Below are positions 11,350 to 23,030 of a DNA stretch of 64,000 bases, piece after piece. The position numbers and the translations under genes were made by a program. Every line of letters begins with the position of its first letter. Positions within the stretch are counted from its first letter, which is position 1. A model generated the notes under the pieces. It searched no databases. It saw only the letters and a program-made list of their open reading frames with translations, and was not told the origin of the DNA. Origin of the DNA: Russula earlei (lineage: Eukaryota; Basidiomycota; Agaricomycetes; Russulales; Russulaceae); NCBI GenBank assembly GCA_025769875.1, contig JAGFNK010000122.1:57873-121872 (forward strand), written 5' to 3'.

Positions 11350-12150
11350 AGTGGTTTAAATCATGGAGGGGTCACCACTGCTCGTGGGAATGGTTGGTGC
11401 TGGGGAGGATGAAGTACTGGTGAGGGTGGAACCAGAATGCTGTGCAAGGAGGGCGATCAAGGAAGCCTTCAGGCAAGGGAGGATGGTCTGCTTGCTGCTG
11501 CTCATTCTGTGCTGGAGGGGGAGTGCCGATAGGGACAGAGTCACCTGAAATAGGCTGGGCAATGACAGGAGATGATGGTGGGGCTTCTGGGGAGTATAGG
11601 ATGCTGAGGGGTGAGGACATGTCAACTGGGTTGAGGTCCTCAGTGAGAAGTCGAAGGGCAGTGTGTGGAGTGGGTTGGAGAGGAGAAGGGAGACGCAGGG
11701 AAGTGTTAACAAGAGTGGGGGAGTTGGCAGTGGACACTTGAGCATTGGCTGGGCAATACAGGAATGGTGAGAGACTGTCCAGATGTCAAGACACATACTG
11801 CTGATCACTAAGGACTCAGGAGCAGGTGGGCAAGGGTCGGAACAGATGGTACGTGGCATAAATGGCGTTGAGCAGGAGGACGAGCCGAATGACTAGGAGA
11901 TACCAGATGGGGACTGGTATGTGTTGCAGAAGGCAGAGGCGAAGAGTAGAGGCCAGTGCAGCAAGGGGCTTTAAACAAGGTGGTTGTTGAAGAGTACCTT
12001 GAAGACGAGGAGGACTTTAGACTGAGTGGTCACAGGGGAGTACCCAGGAAGATGAGAGTATCACAAATGGACAGTCTGACAACTGCCATGCTTCATTGGG
12101 GCTTATATACAGTGTACAGGGTCGATTACAAAGAACTGGAACTATTCTAG
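11350..12150 (-). other. Possible upstream part of the 10.3-11.3 kb coding region
   Basis: The minus-strand frame at 11737-11372 (MSTANSPTLVNTS; Ser/Pro-rich, ending HPHQYFILPS) and a hydrophobic segment upstream (WYLLVIRLVLLLNAIYATYH near 11850-11910) look protein-like. They are interrupted by stops before reaching the next frame. A hydrophobic segment then a Pro-rich stretch also occurs in the frames at 9.4-9.8 kb. No homology is claimed. Confidence 0.25.
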
Positions 12151-12159
12151 ACCCTTTGG

Positions 12160-12960
12160 TACCATCCAATAGGACTACAGAGGCATAAACTTGCTTGTGT
12201 CAAGTTTCAGGCTTACTGAGTGCATTACTGATCATTGTGAAGTCGATGACATCATTATGATGTCACTGTGGAGTGGTTAGTGAGCCTATGAGGTCACTGT
12301 GGAGTTGCTCAGTCAGCCATGATGTCATTGGAGCCTTGATGACATCAGATGAGTTATGCAACAGTTTCTAAGAGTTGGTGCTGCTGTTTCGGGTTCTTGG
12401 TGGTTGGGTGACCATGTGGTTGCCACGCGATGATTACCCGATTAGGAAATGGGTGCCTGGTCATGTTATAGTGCCTTTGCAATAGCGATATCTTGCACTG
12501 CAGGAGGGGTAGCCCAAGAAGGGAAAGGGAGTTAGCAATACAAAGTGAGAGAGGTCTCTCTTGAGTGAAACAGGACAATATATGGCCAGGACCTGGCCTT
12601 GGTTCATAACATATACCGCTTTATAAACTACATACATGGGTGGTCCCTGGGTGCCTAAGAGTGGGCTTATCACGCACTGTGCCCGGCCCAAAACACTAAA
12701 AGTAACCTATGGTGTCCTACCGTGTCTACGTATATGGTGATAGGGGAGTGGGTTTCATACTCGAGTGAGAAGGGACAAAAGAAATGGGGCCAGAGCATGG
12801 GGAACCAGCTCAGATCGAAGGAGCAGGGGATCGGAGTTGTACGTGGGGGCAGCAAAAACATGAGTGAAATCACACAATCAAAAAGCCTATTGTCCAGTAT
12901 AGCTAGGGGGTGGAGCATTGCTCATGCATTGTGTGGGAGGGTTTGACTGTGTCTCCAGCA
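12160..12960. other. No gene recognised; GATGTCA-type short repeats
   Basis: At 12240-12350 the sequence repeats units like ATGATGTCACTGTGGAG. The rest has short frames without recognisable motifs. It is downstream of the LINE ORF1 on the minus strand, where an ORF2 reverse transcriptase would be expected, but no RT motif is visible. Confidence 0.35.
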
Positions 12961-12973
12961 CAGATGCCTGTGT

Positions 12974-14354
12974 CTAGAGCGTGGGGGAAGGTGGTATTCT
13001 GCCGAAAGGTGGGAAGGCCAGTCTGGTGAAGGGTGGTGGGGCAGGGTGAGTGGGGTTGGGCAGGGGGTTGGTGATGCTTGGGATGGGAGCAGCGCCAGTT
13101 GGGTTGAGGGTTGGATGTTTTGGGGTGGGGTGTTTCTTATTGGTGTTCTTTGGTGGGTTGCTTCTCCAGCACTTTAGGGTTACCACATGCCCAAGCATGT
13201 GTAGGGTGCGCAAGCAGAGGAGTGCCTGGGCCTTTGTGCCATCTGGGTCTTCAAAGGAGACCAAGAGGGAGGAGTGCACGCCTGGGGCATAAGTTGATGG
13301 GGGCCTAACCCATGATGGGGGTTTGGGTGATGGTAAGGGTGGCATAAGTGGGGTTCTCAGCCAGAAGTGTTTGGTGGCACTCCTGTGGGGTGTATGCTTC
13401 TCTTGTGTTAGTTTTGCCAGTTGGGGCAGCATTTATTGTAAGTTTGGACCATTTGACATTTGGTCGTACTGGTGGGGGTTCTTGGGGGGCAGAGATAGAG
13501 TTGACTGAGAGGGAGGCTTGCAGGGCCTCAGAGATTGCAGGGAGGGAGGTCATAAGGTTATGTGCCATGGTGTTCGGACCACCCCAAATCACTAAGTTAC
13601 CCTTTTGTGTCCACCTTAAGGCAGATATGTAGACTTGGTTGTTGTTGGTTGAACGTAAGGCAGAGTTGATGGTGGCGCATATGTCTGCAGGGTTAGGGCA
13701 GAGGGAGGCCGGCCAGGTGTAAGCAGATGTCTTCATGACCGCACTAGGGTGAGGGGGAAGGGAGGCCTTGGCTGCATATGTGGGAGTGGTGTTGGAGGCT
13801 GGGGTCAATGGGACTTTGGCCTTGGTGGGTGTTGTGGTGTTTTTGGGCAGGGCTTTGATTTCCTTTCTCATGTCGACTAAAGCCTGAGTGAGATCGATAA
13901 GTGTGGTCTCCAGGCTGGTGAGGTGGTTCTGGAGTGAGTTAAGTTCTCTGGTAGGGACAGCGGATTGTGGGTGGTGCCCTAAGGGGAGGGCAGTGACTAG
14001 AGTATCATTCAGGAAGAGCTTCAGGAGGTGTGCAGAGGCCTTCATTGACTCATCCAGTTGGGCGAGTTTAGAGGGATGCAGATGCTTTAGATAGGCATGG
14101 GCAAGCCCAAGTATACTAGCCAAAGAGTCATGGTTGGGGGGGTAGTAGGTTTCGGAGTTGTTCCCCAGGGAAGGGGAGAAAGGCTGGGAGAGGGATCGTT
14201 TGCCCAGTGGGCATGATGGTGGTATGAAGTTAAGAAGCAGTAGCATGTTCATTTTCATTTTGCTGTCCTTTCTCTCCTCCTCTTCATCTCCTTCCTTTCT
14301 AGTCCTTTCCATTCCCACTCTTCCTTCCCCATGGTCCCAGTTCAAGACTCCCAA
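12974..14354 (-). pseudogene. LINE (Tad-like) ORF1/gag-like protein
   Basis: A 349-codon frame begins at 14354, with a helical region around residues 130-170 (SLETTLIDLTQALVDMRKE). The block at about 240-320 (NLVIWGGPN, VKWSKLTINAAPTG) resembles the ORF1 of fungal Tad-type LINEs as I know it. A frameshift near 13320 moves the continuation to the frame of 13432-12974 (SWVRPPSTY, SLLVSFEDPDG), which then becomes Pro-rich. No zinc knuckle or ORF2 is visible, so the element is 3' truncated or disrupted. Confidence 0.55.
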
Positions 14355-14399
14355 GTTGCCAGTCTCCTCAATATCTCACTGGCTATCTCACAGGTGATT

Positions 14400-17130
14400 C
14401 GAATTTTCCCACAAGCTATGATTTCTACACAAGCATTTTTTGTTTTTGTTTTCATGCCCTCTCTCTCATCCTCTCCCTCTGCTTCCCACACCCTTCTTCC
14501 AAGCAGACCCCTAAAAGCTCTTCTTCTACCTGTGTCCACCCAATTCCGTCTTCTCCTGTGTCACTGCAGTGATACATGGTGACTCCAGGCCAGACCACAA
14601 GAATACCCAATGCCCATGAAAACAATTCTGTGTGACCACAAACCTAGTGCACTCTTTTATTGCTTTTATTTTACACACATTTTACTCACAGCAACAGCAT
14701 GGCCAGGATTGTGGTGATGACGCAGCCATCAAGACGCTCACAAGGTGTCTCATGCATTTTGTAAGTTTTTGTTTTTCTCTCTTCTCTCTCCTCTACTGTG
14801 TACAGTGCTAGCTAACTTATGTCTTCCAGGAATAGGTCATGTGGTGCACATGTATGTGGCCATTTGCAGGCCCACAAAAGGCCAGTTCTCCCTGCTTCCA
14901 AATCCCTCAAATGTCACTGGCTGTCCTTCCTGGCAGTATTTCTTCCCCAAGTTGGTGCTGGTTGCCAACAACCTTTATATTTTCTCTATAGTGCCATCTT
15001 GTCCATGATCACTGGCATACTTCCATGGCTGTTCATCATCTTAATTTCATGACACCCCTCACAACAAATGCATGCTTTGACAATTTTGGCCATTTCCTGC
15101 CTCGCCATTGGCTACTATCCATCATTCAGGCCCATGAATCCTGCCAAAGGGTATGCCCTGCTGCTTCATTGGATCCCTAGTGTTGATGTCAGCTCGCAGA
15201 TCTGATCATGGCACACAAAACTTTATAAACTTGTGTCTGGAGTCATATTGTTTTTCATTGTGGTCTCTTCCTCACCCTTCTGAGTCATGGCAGGAGGAGC
15301 CATGCGAGTCCCTATAGCAAGAATGATAGTCTGGCTGGTAGGAGTCACTGTAAGGTGGGCAAGATGTGTGGTGCTGCATGCACAGACAGGTATGTCGAAT
15401 GGTGTCTTGCTCACTCATTAATTGGACATGTGCGTGACTGACGGTGCTCCATTCATCAAGACTGGGTGGACAAACAGATTGAAGGTTTCAGGATTATGCT
15501 GGATCGAGACATGTGTGCGAGTCTTGAGTCATACAACCTGCTTGCTCCATCATGTTCCTGAAAAATTCTTTTCACCAGCCAAAATTGAAGGAAAACACGC
15601 TTGTGAGGCATGAATTTGCAGGTAACAAGCCCTTCCAGACCCCACTGTTGGGTCAGAACAGTCACAGTGGCCTTTTTTTTCCCTTTTGTTTTCTTACTTT
15701 TTCTTACCACTCCATATTCGAATACCTGATCATGTGACATTTTTTCCTGCATGTGCAATTTTCACATGTTGGGCTCTGCATTTTTTTTTTCTTTGTTTCT
15801 TTCTGTATTTTTATTGTTTTCATTGCTTTCTCTCATGTGTGCATGTGATATTCACATGATCAGGTGTGTTTGTCCTTTTCATTTTAGTGGGATTTCTCTC
15901 ATACCCTCCGCCCTCTCCTCAAGTGCTCCAAGTTCCCTCCACAGGCAATGGTACATTCCCCACACTCGATACCGGATGGCAAGAAACACATGTTTTCCCA
16001 CATGTGTTTTTCTTTTTTTCTTTGATTTTCATGTCATTGCAACACAGGTGGTCAACAGCCCATTGTCTCATCCCCAAATTTGATGGCCACTATACTCTCT
16101 GGCAAGGTGAGTACATTGTTTACTGTATTATGTGGTTATTGTATCACTGACTATTTATTTACACCATGGCCTCTGTTTCAACTTGTTCGACTTGAATCTC
16201 AGGAGTACTGATTGCTGAGCTTGACCTTGATGCCCTTCAAGATTGAGTCTCACTTTGTTTGTGGTTTCAACAACCACTGAAACAACTTGATCTAGCTGTG
16301 AGTCGTCTCTTCATTCTAGAACCCCTACTCACATTTGCACAGTCAACAGCTGGTCATGTACCCAGCATGCGCCATCAATTTCATAATGCTATTGGACAGT
16401 TGGGTAATATTTAGTTGTAGCATAGCAAAAAATTACACCAATATTATCATTGTTTATTTCATTGCAACGTCTGAATACCAAGTGATAAATTGTCAATAAT
16501 CCAGATGAGGTTATTGCGGGTTTACTTCCATGATAATTTTGATAATTTATTGCTTGCTTATGGGGGCCAAGGCTTCTGAGCAATAATCTGGAATATTGAA
16601 GAATTATCATAATTTTGTAACATTATGCTTGAATTATCAAGTGGGGTTTTTCCTGATGTTAGCACAACCTCTAAGGTGGGTTGCTTGGCCTGTTTGCTGT
16701 GCAACAAGGAACCCAGTTTTTGTTGGAGTTATAGGGATGATAGCTCAGTCTTGTGTGTAAAAGACTGTATGGGTTAGTTATCTAACCTATAGGGATGATA
16801 GCTATGTACAGTATTAGCTTTAAAGGAGTGTAAAGGAATGTGTAGTACTGACCTCAGTCTTGTATGTAAAAGACTGAGGAAACAAAGCAATAACTAAATT
16901 ATTCTAATTATTTACATGTATGGTCTGGATTGTCTGTTCACATGGCACTTAGCGGCTGCACATCCAACAGTTTTTTAGTATATAGAATACAATATACAAG
17001 CTGTATTATGCATTACATGGAACATAGAAGTAAACTGTCATGTAGATATCAAATATCATCATCTGGAGGAAGGAGGAAAGGGGAGGCAAGATAGAATGAG
17101 AACCTGCGAGAAATGAAGTTGAAAAACACA
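14400..17130. other. No gene recognised; intron-like, T-rich region
   Basis: Many short plus-strand frames are separated by T-rich tracts ending in CAG (for example near 14830, 14935 and 16045), which resembles exons and introns of a decayed gene. No domain is recognised. Near 16075 the words PKFDGHYTLWQ occur, faintly like a retroelement gag motif but too short to call. At 16735-16885 the words CTCAGTCTTG and AAAAGACTG recur as direct repeats. Confidence 0.3.
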
Positions 17131-17140
17131 CCTGGTCATA

Positions 17141-18608
17141 GTCTCGGTTCCAGACATTCTATCTCGGACGGGAGAATCTGAGGGAGGTTGAATCGGAGTG
17201 CGAAAAATAGATGAAACTGTTCGAGATAGAATGTCTGGTGACTTTCGTATGGGTGGGTGTGGGTAACTGATCATGTGACCTTGTTGCATCCTATCTATGT
17301 GGTATATTGACGCGTACATTTCTACTCATAGGATCATGTTGGACTTGGACCATCCCATATATCCAGCTCTGAGTCCCAGTTGTCAAACTGTGCCTCAGCT
17401 GACAATCCACTATTCTATTCAATATTACCCTCATCCTGTGCAATATGGTGCAGCATATCCAGTTCAAGGATATCCCCCTCTCTCTTTTATTCCATATCAT
17501 CCTCCCAGCAGTTAGAAATGTGTTCGCATGGTGAAATCGTTACATGCTGTAAGGTGTGTGAGCCAGCTGGCCGGGAAACTCACATGACTTGCACTCGCCC
17601 CCTCCCATGCATCCATCACCCACACGTCCTCCTTCCCTCTCTTTCATCTTTCTCTCTCCTTCTTGTGTTCCCCTCTCAACGTCATCACTTCATTCCCCAC
17701 TCCGCGCCCGGGAACTGTGACAACGGCTCAAGTCGATTGCCGTCGACGTCACTCGCCTCACCACCCAATGCCTCACGCTCTCTCGCCTACATCTATCCCC
17801 TGCGCCACTAGTCTCCTTTATCCATCTCATGCTTTCCCCCCTTCCTTGTGTTTATGTTCTCGCCCCTCTGGGACCGACTCTCAAGCATTGCCCTCGCCTC
17901 CACCACGCGTCTACGCACAAGACCCAAATGACGCACACATGTCGTCATCATCGCCTTACTGGAGGGCTCGCTACCCACAGCATCTCGCCCCTACATCATT
18001 GCCGCACCGCCCCACGCTCGCGGACTCGAAGTCGGAGGAACAGGACACCTTTGTATATAAGAACAAGTAATTACCATCTCGAATGTAACAGATTTAGCTC
18101 AGGAAATTGAATCACGTTGTCCACACATCCCCTCTTGCGCTCGGGTCCGACACATCTAAGTGTTGTGTCCCGGAGCATGACCTTGCTCTCGGTTCCTTCC
18201 TGTCCCTACCCACCCTTGGATCAAAGCTACTGATTGCCCAAAGAAACAAAGGAAGATTGAGGTGTAGCTTATCCATCAGATCAAGAACCTGTAGCACACA
18301 ATTAGAAATGTTGCTAGAGCCATCCAGGAATTAAGGTGCAGCATCCTCATGTGCTTTGTGGTCAGAATCTGAAGTGTCACCGTCAGAAGGGACAGTGGAC
18401 GTTGCAAGCGGCAGGCTGTATGCACAGGTACACGTCGATATACAAGTATGTGGATAGTAGGCGACAAGGTCACATGATCAGTTACCCACACCCACCCATA
18501 CAAAAGTCACCAGACGTTCTATCTCGAACAGTTTCATCTATTTTTCGCACTCCGATTCAACCTCCCTCGGATTCTCCCGTCCGAGATAGAAACGTCTGGA
18601 ACCGAGAC
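17141..18608. mobile_element. Inverted-repeat element with ~180-bp termini and TA flanks
   Basis: The sequence from GTCTCGGTTCCAGAC at 17141 reappears inverted up to 18608 with about 94% identity over some 180 bp. Both ends are flanked by TA (17139-17140, 18609-18610). Inside each terminus sits an ~90-bp unit that itself has a 17-bp inverted repeat starting CCAGAC. The interior has short frames but no transposase. It could be one foldback or Tc1-like non-autonomous element, or two miniature elements in opposite orientation. Confidence 0.6.
17548..18110 (+). repeat. Diverged LTR-like module
   Basis: TGTAAGGTGTGTGAGCCAGC near 17548 resembles the start of the LTR at 2523, and a TATATAAG box lies near 18052, with GC-rich pyrimidine sequence between. 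No matching 3' boundary or target duplication was found, so the end is a guess. Confidence 0.35.
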
Positions 18609-18989
18609 TAACCTGGTCAATGTGTGAGAATGACTGCACGTGGGAAAACTTGTGGTGGCTGCTTGTGCCATTCCATGGTTGCAGTCATGGTCATGGCCAT
18701 CGCGTTGAGGTTGCCGCTGTGACGGTGACGTCGTCGTCACCACCGCTGCTCGAGGGGAAAATGAAAGTAAAAAAAAAAAGAGAAAATGGAGGGGAAAAAC
18801 GAAGGGAAACACATGTTGCGCATGGCAGAAACTGGGGCAGGAGGGGAGGGGGCAGCGTCATTGCCGCGTCCATGCCATGCCATGTCACTGTGAAGAGAGG
18901 CTTGTGAAATGGGACAATGGGCTGTTGCACTGGAGGGAAGGAAGAGGGGAAAGAGAATGAGAGAGAACGCCCAAAAATGAAAACAAAAG

Positions 18990-20600
18990 TGGACGCCGGT
19001 CAAGTGCAAGAATGCCTGATTGCAGGAACATTCGGGTGACTTGAAACCCAGCGGGCACGCAGGAGACAACGTTTGCGTGCATTCGTTCAGTCAGATCCGC
19101 TCGGGCCCATACAAAGGGAACAAGAGGGCCACTCCCTGTATTCGAGATATGTTTTTATATACAAGAGAGGAGCCAAGGGACAGGAAAGGCTTGAAAGACA
19201 GGCAGGCATATGAAAGGAAATCCAAGTCAGTGGACGGGGTCAGACTGGACGACACGAGGCGTCGAGGCGTCGTCTCCGGTGGCTGCGCTGGCACGGGGCG
19301 ATCGGTGGCGACGAGCTCTTGAGAACGTGGTCGAGGGACGTGAGCGAGGTGACGCGAGGGCAACCTGGAAGTGACAGGACGCACGATGGGGGCGATGATG
19401 TACCCATGTAAGAGCGAATTCCATGGCCATCCACAATCCGCTATACATCTCCCACCCAGGGGCATGAAAATTTGACCGTCCCTAGTCAAACTGTCGAGAG
19501 TGGTGTTTTCAGCCATATGCCCGTGTGGTGTCGTCGTAACTGCAGCTGTCCCGAGGTCCTCCGTCGTGCAAGAAGAAAGTGAGCTTGCGACTGACAGACC
19601 GAGCAGGCTTGAACTGCTGGCTACAAAAAGGGGGATGATGGAGCGCTCGAGGTCATCGCATGCTGGTGCGTGTGGCAAGAAGGCGGGACTGGGTGGCGTG
19701 AGCGTTGACTAGCCAGTAGTGGAGAGAGGCAAGGCGCGCACATGTGCGTGCTCCATTCTGTCGTCGTGCCTCGTGGTGGTGCAGCGCATAGCTGCTGCTT
19801 CTGCTGCTGCAGTCGCCGGCGTGCCATTGGCTTTGTCGCATCGAGTGGTGAGCTCCGCGGGAGGCAGCATAGCATTGTCGACGGAGGTGGAGGGTGTGGT
19901 CGGCTTGTGCGTTGCTAGTGTCAGCACCTTGTGATAGCCATGAAGGGGTTCCTCCACTGCAGGTGGCGATGGCATGTGTGAGCGCGCGTGGAAGGGGAGA
20001 TGATGTGAAACGCCGCGTGTGGCGTGCTGCTGGCATCAGCGGCGTCTCCTTAGTTGGCGGTGTGGTGGCAGCGTCTGCTTCTCTGTGGCGGCACCTGGCT
20101 TGGCTCGGGTCTGGACCTTCTTGAACTCCTTGGACAGCAACGGTGCTGCGATGCTGGTATCGCGCGAAATTAGAACCACGGTGGCGGCTGGTGCTGAGAC
20201 GGTGGCTGTGAGACCAAGACGGAGACATGAAACGGAGTTGGGGCGACAGCGGTGAGTGAGGCTGAACCTGAGGTGACTGGAGATGGAGCAGAGCAGGTGG
20301 AAGACGGAGCAGGTACGACGATTGAGGCAGGCGCTAACGACGTGGGGGCAATTATGGAATGGGGGCTGAGACAGCGACAGTGAGCAACAAGGAGGCGGCG
20401 GTGGTCGGCAAAACCGTGACTGGAGAGGGCGAAGCTGAGGTAGTGGGGGGCGAGGCTGAGACGGCGAGAGGGCAAGAAATTGAGGTGGCAGAGTGGCGGG
20501 CAAAGCTGGAACTGAGGCAGCTTGAGGTGAGACAACTGCTAGCGGGGCTGAGACTCCGGTAGTGACATCGGAACGGTGGGCGAAGAAACATGAGGCAAAG
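18990..20600 (-). repeat. GC-rich repeat module, inverted relative of 32.3-34.3 kb
   Basis: On the minus strand the order is a CTCAG/CCGCC-rich degenerate tandem tract (20.6-20.1 kb), a segment containing the words RDTSIAAP, the block GACGGTCAAATTTTCATG near 19470, and an LTR-like part with TATATAAAAA near 19160. The same order occurs on the plus strand from about 32.3 to 34.3 kb (RDTSTAAP, GACGGTCAAAG, TATATAAAAA). This suggests one repeat family, although identity is low in the tandem tract. Confidence 0.4.
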
Positions 20601-20636
20601 GGACGGCGTGAGGAGCGAGCGATGAAAGAGTGCGCG

Positions 20637-20981
20637 GAAATCGTTTGCTTGCGGCATCGAATGTTGGTTAGGATCCGGCGGGGGGAAGGGCTGTGCTGTC
20701 GTCTGTGCGTCGCCCAACTCGACCGCGGCTGGGTACGTGTGGGGCGGCGGAGGAGGGGCCACCTCCCCGAGCGGTTGACCGTCGGGAGGTCTGCCTGCGC
20801 CCGCAGCGGCTTGTGCTTGTTGAGCATAGTGTAACCGACGCTGCAGAGGCCGGGGGAGAAGGTGAGGATTTGACGGGTCGTGCGCACACGTATGGCGTGG
20901 CGGAGGACATACCTGGTGATCCCACTGGTCCCAAGCGTGCGCGATGATCGGCTCGAGCGAGGCGAGCTCCTCATTGGTCAT
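20637..20981 (-). other. Possible 5' exon of an unrecognised gene
   Basis: A minus-strand ATG at 20981 starts MTNEELASLEPI and reads 115 codons before merging into the GC-rich repeat. The N-terminus looks like an acidic helix and the rest is Pro/Ala/Gln-rich. The opposite strand is also open over most of it, so coding is uncertain. If real, the gene is truncated by the repeat. Confidence 0.25.
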
Positions 20982-21546
20982 GGACAGGGTGTAAAGGATG
21001 TGCTGCTTGAGCAGCGGCGCGCACGAAAATGAGAGCAGCAACGTCGACGCGAACGTCTGTCCGCCATTACAGTATGGCCCGGCGGGAATGGCTAAGACCT
21101 GAGGACGCGCCGTGTTGCGCTTTCGCGCTCCTCGGCACCCGCCCTGGCGGCCCGAAGCCGCCAAGGCTTGCTGACGAGGATTGGGATCCGTCAGAGCTGC
21201 TTTCCGCAAGCCAGCACTGCATCACGCATCGGAACGTCACTCTGCGTGGACGCTCTCCACACGCTTGGCGAAAATTGACGCCGACATAGGACATGTCCGT
21301 GAACTGCCTCCCACTGTTCCCTGACGACTCACGACTCTGGACCCACAGATTCACCCGTGACCAGGTTCGGTGAGCTTAAAGCTGTACCTCAAGTGGTAGC
21401 TGGAGGAGCCCCTCAAACTCGCTACACACAGATAAGAGACGCCTTTGAGACAGGACCCAGTCCAACCTGACACAGATCGTCGCTCACCATGCCATTGTCT
21501 TTGTCATGATGATTTGACTCCTTTCCATAGTCGACTACAGCTCCAT

Positions 21547-22342
21547 AGTTAATCAACGCTCTCTGGGTGGCGACGCCATGGAGGATACAGAGAACCCTTC
21601 TCAATTCCTTGACGCGCTAAGAATACACGGGACGGACGATTTGTATACCGCCGCCCTCGAATACGGTATCAATCTGAAGGACCTTGCGATCATTGATAGG
21701 TAGTTCAAGGGTGACGATATAATAACTTTGTGACAAGTATATCAGGCGAGATTGCGAGCACGATGGATAAACTCACCAAACGTGCCCTGCAGGCTCAAAT
21801 CGAGACTGCGGAAAGTCCTCTCCGCTGTGGTGAAATGAGATAAGGACTTAACCGAGCGCCTCCACAGATCGTTGATCGTGAAAGCAGCGACAAGGTCAAG
21901 CAGGAAGAGGGTGTTCTGTCCATCGTCCGCACCAAGGCACAAGCTCGCAACATACGTGCCGGCTCCACACGCAGCCCACACTCCCTACTGACCCGATCCG
22001 TCTTTTCAGGCAGAATCTGACGCCGAAGCGTACTCCATCATCGCGGCTGCAAAGGTGGTCTCCGAGCGCACCCACATCAAAGCTGAGGCGCGCACGCACG
22101 CGACGCATCTCGCAGTCGAGGCGGAAGTGGAAGCGATCCGCATCAAGGCGCAGGCAGACGCGGACATCAGGGACGAGTTCGCGCAGGAGATGGGTCGCCG
22201 TCGGCAGGAGATCGCGAGCATGGCCGCGTTTGGGAACAAGGCCGTCTTCATCCCGACCGAGGCCACCCGGCACTCTGGCCCTGGCCAAGGGTTGATTAGG
22301 GTCGAGGTTTGTTTGATCGGGCAACACACACGCGCTATAGAT
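21547..22342 (+). pseudogene. Band 7 / SPFH-type protein, C-terminal part, decayed
   Basis: Exon-like blocks read GINLKDLAIIDR, then after a possible 35-nt intron (21711-21745) STMDKLTKRALQAQ, then KVKQEEGVLSIVR. After another intron ending near 22015 comes a long Ala/Glu-rich helix (EAEVEAIRIKAQADADIRDE) and EMGRRRQEIASMAAFGN. This is the layout of the coiled C-terminus of stomatin/flotillin-like band 7 proteins. A TAG at 21701 sits where I would expect Glu, and the membrane-anchored N-terminal SPFH half is not recognisable upstream, so this looks like a remnant. Confidence 0.5.
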
Positions 22343-22345
22343 TAA

Positions 22346-23030
22346 AAATAAGGCCGCAGAGTGCGTAAATACACGGGAATGGGATATGCGTACCTCAGTC
22401 TCTCGCACGTGCATGGGGCACGAACATTGAAGCTTCCTGTCTATTGAGCCGGGTGCATAAGTAAGGGGCCCTGACGAGAGTAAGGACGGAAGATCGGGGC
22501 TAAGGGGCGATGCCGTGCTTAGTGCTCAAGGGCGCGCGTACCAGTTTAGGGACTTGTTGCTATATGGACCGTGACCACTGTCAAGCTGGGAATGCAATTG
22601 TTTTGGGGCGCCTATTGCGCGAGGCAGGCCGTGGCGGTGGGGCGAACGTGTCTCCGGGAGGCGCACTCGTCGCCGACGCAAAACGCTCGATACTACTGCA
22701 CAGATGGCAAAATCTATGCATGGGACGAGGACAAAAAGATCAGAAAGTGCTGCAAAAAATGGGAGCACTGTGGTGGAAGAGAACCAAAAGCCAGTCGAAG
22801 GTGTTGGTGGATAGGGAGCGTTGTCCCAGACGAGTCACATAAGGACAGACTAGACGAGTGTAATGAAAACAGTTACCCATGCATGATAATTGGCCGATCG
22901 TCGGATCCAAGCAGGCAAATGTGGCGGTGGCGGTGGCGGACTGTCGCAAACTGTGTGTGGTGGCAACGTAAACAAGTTGAGTGTGTCATGTGACAAGTGA
23001 CATTTTACTCCTTTCATTCGCTCTGCATTG
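22346..23030. other. Intergenic region upstream of the FunK1 gene
   Basis: No supported coding region and no repeat copy was found. It should contain the FunK1 promoter. No clear TATA box was seen in the last 150 bases before the 23031 ATG. Confidence 0.4.

Noticed and set aside
12354..12918. LINE reverse transcriptase downstream of ORF1
   Set aside because: No RT motif such as a YXDD box can be read in any frame.
16060..16110. PKFDGHYTLWQ as a copia gag fragment
   Set aside because: Too short, with no supporting motifs around it.
19091..20234. Overlapping open frames on both strands near 19.1-20.2 kb
   Set aside because: GC-rich repeat module with matching structure at 32-34 kb; no domain and no consistent codon pattern.
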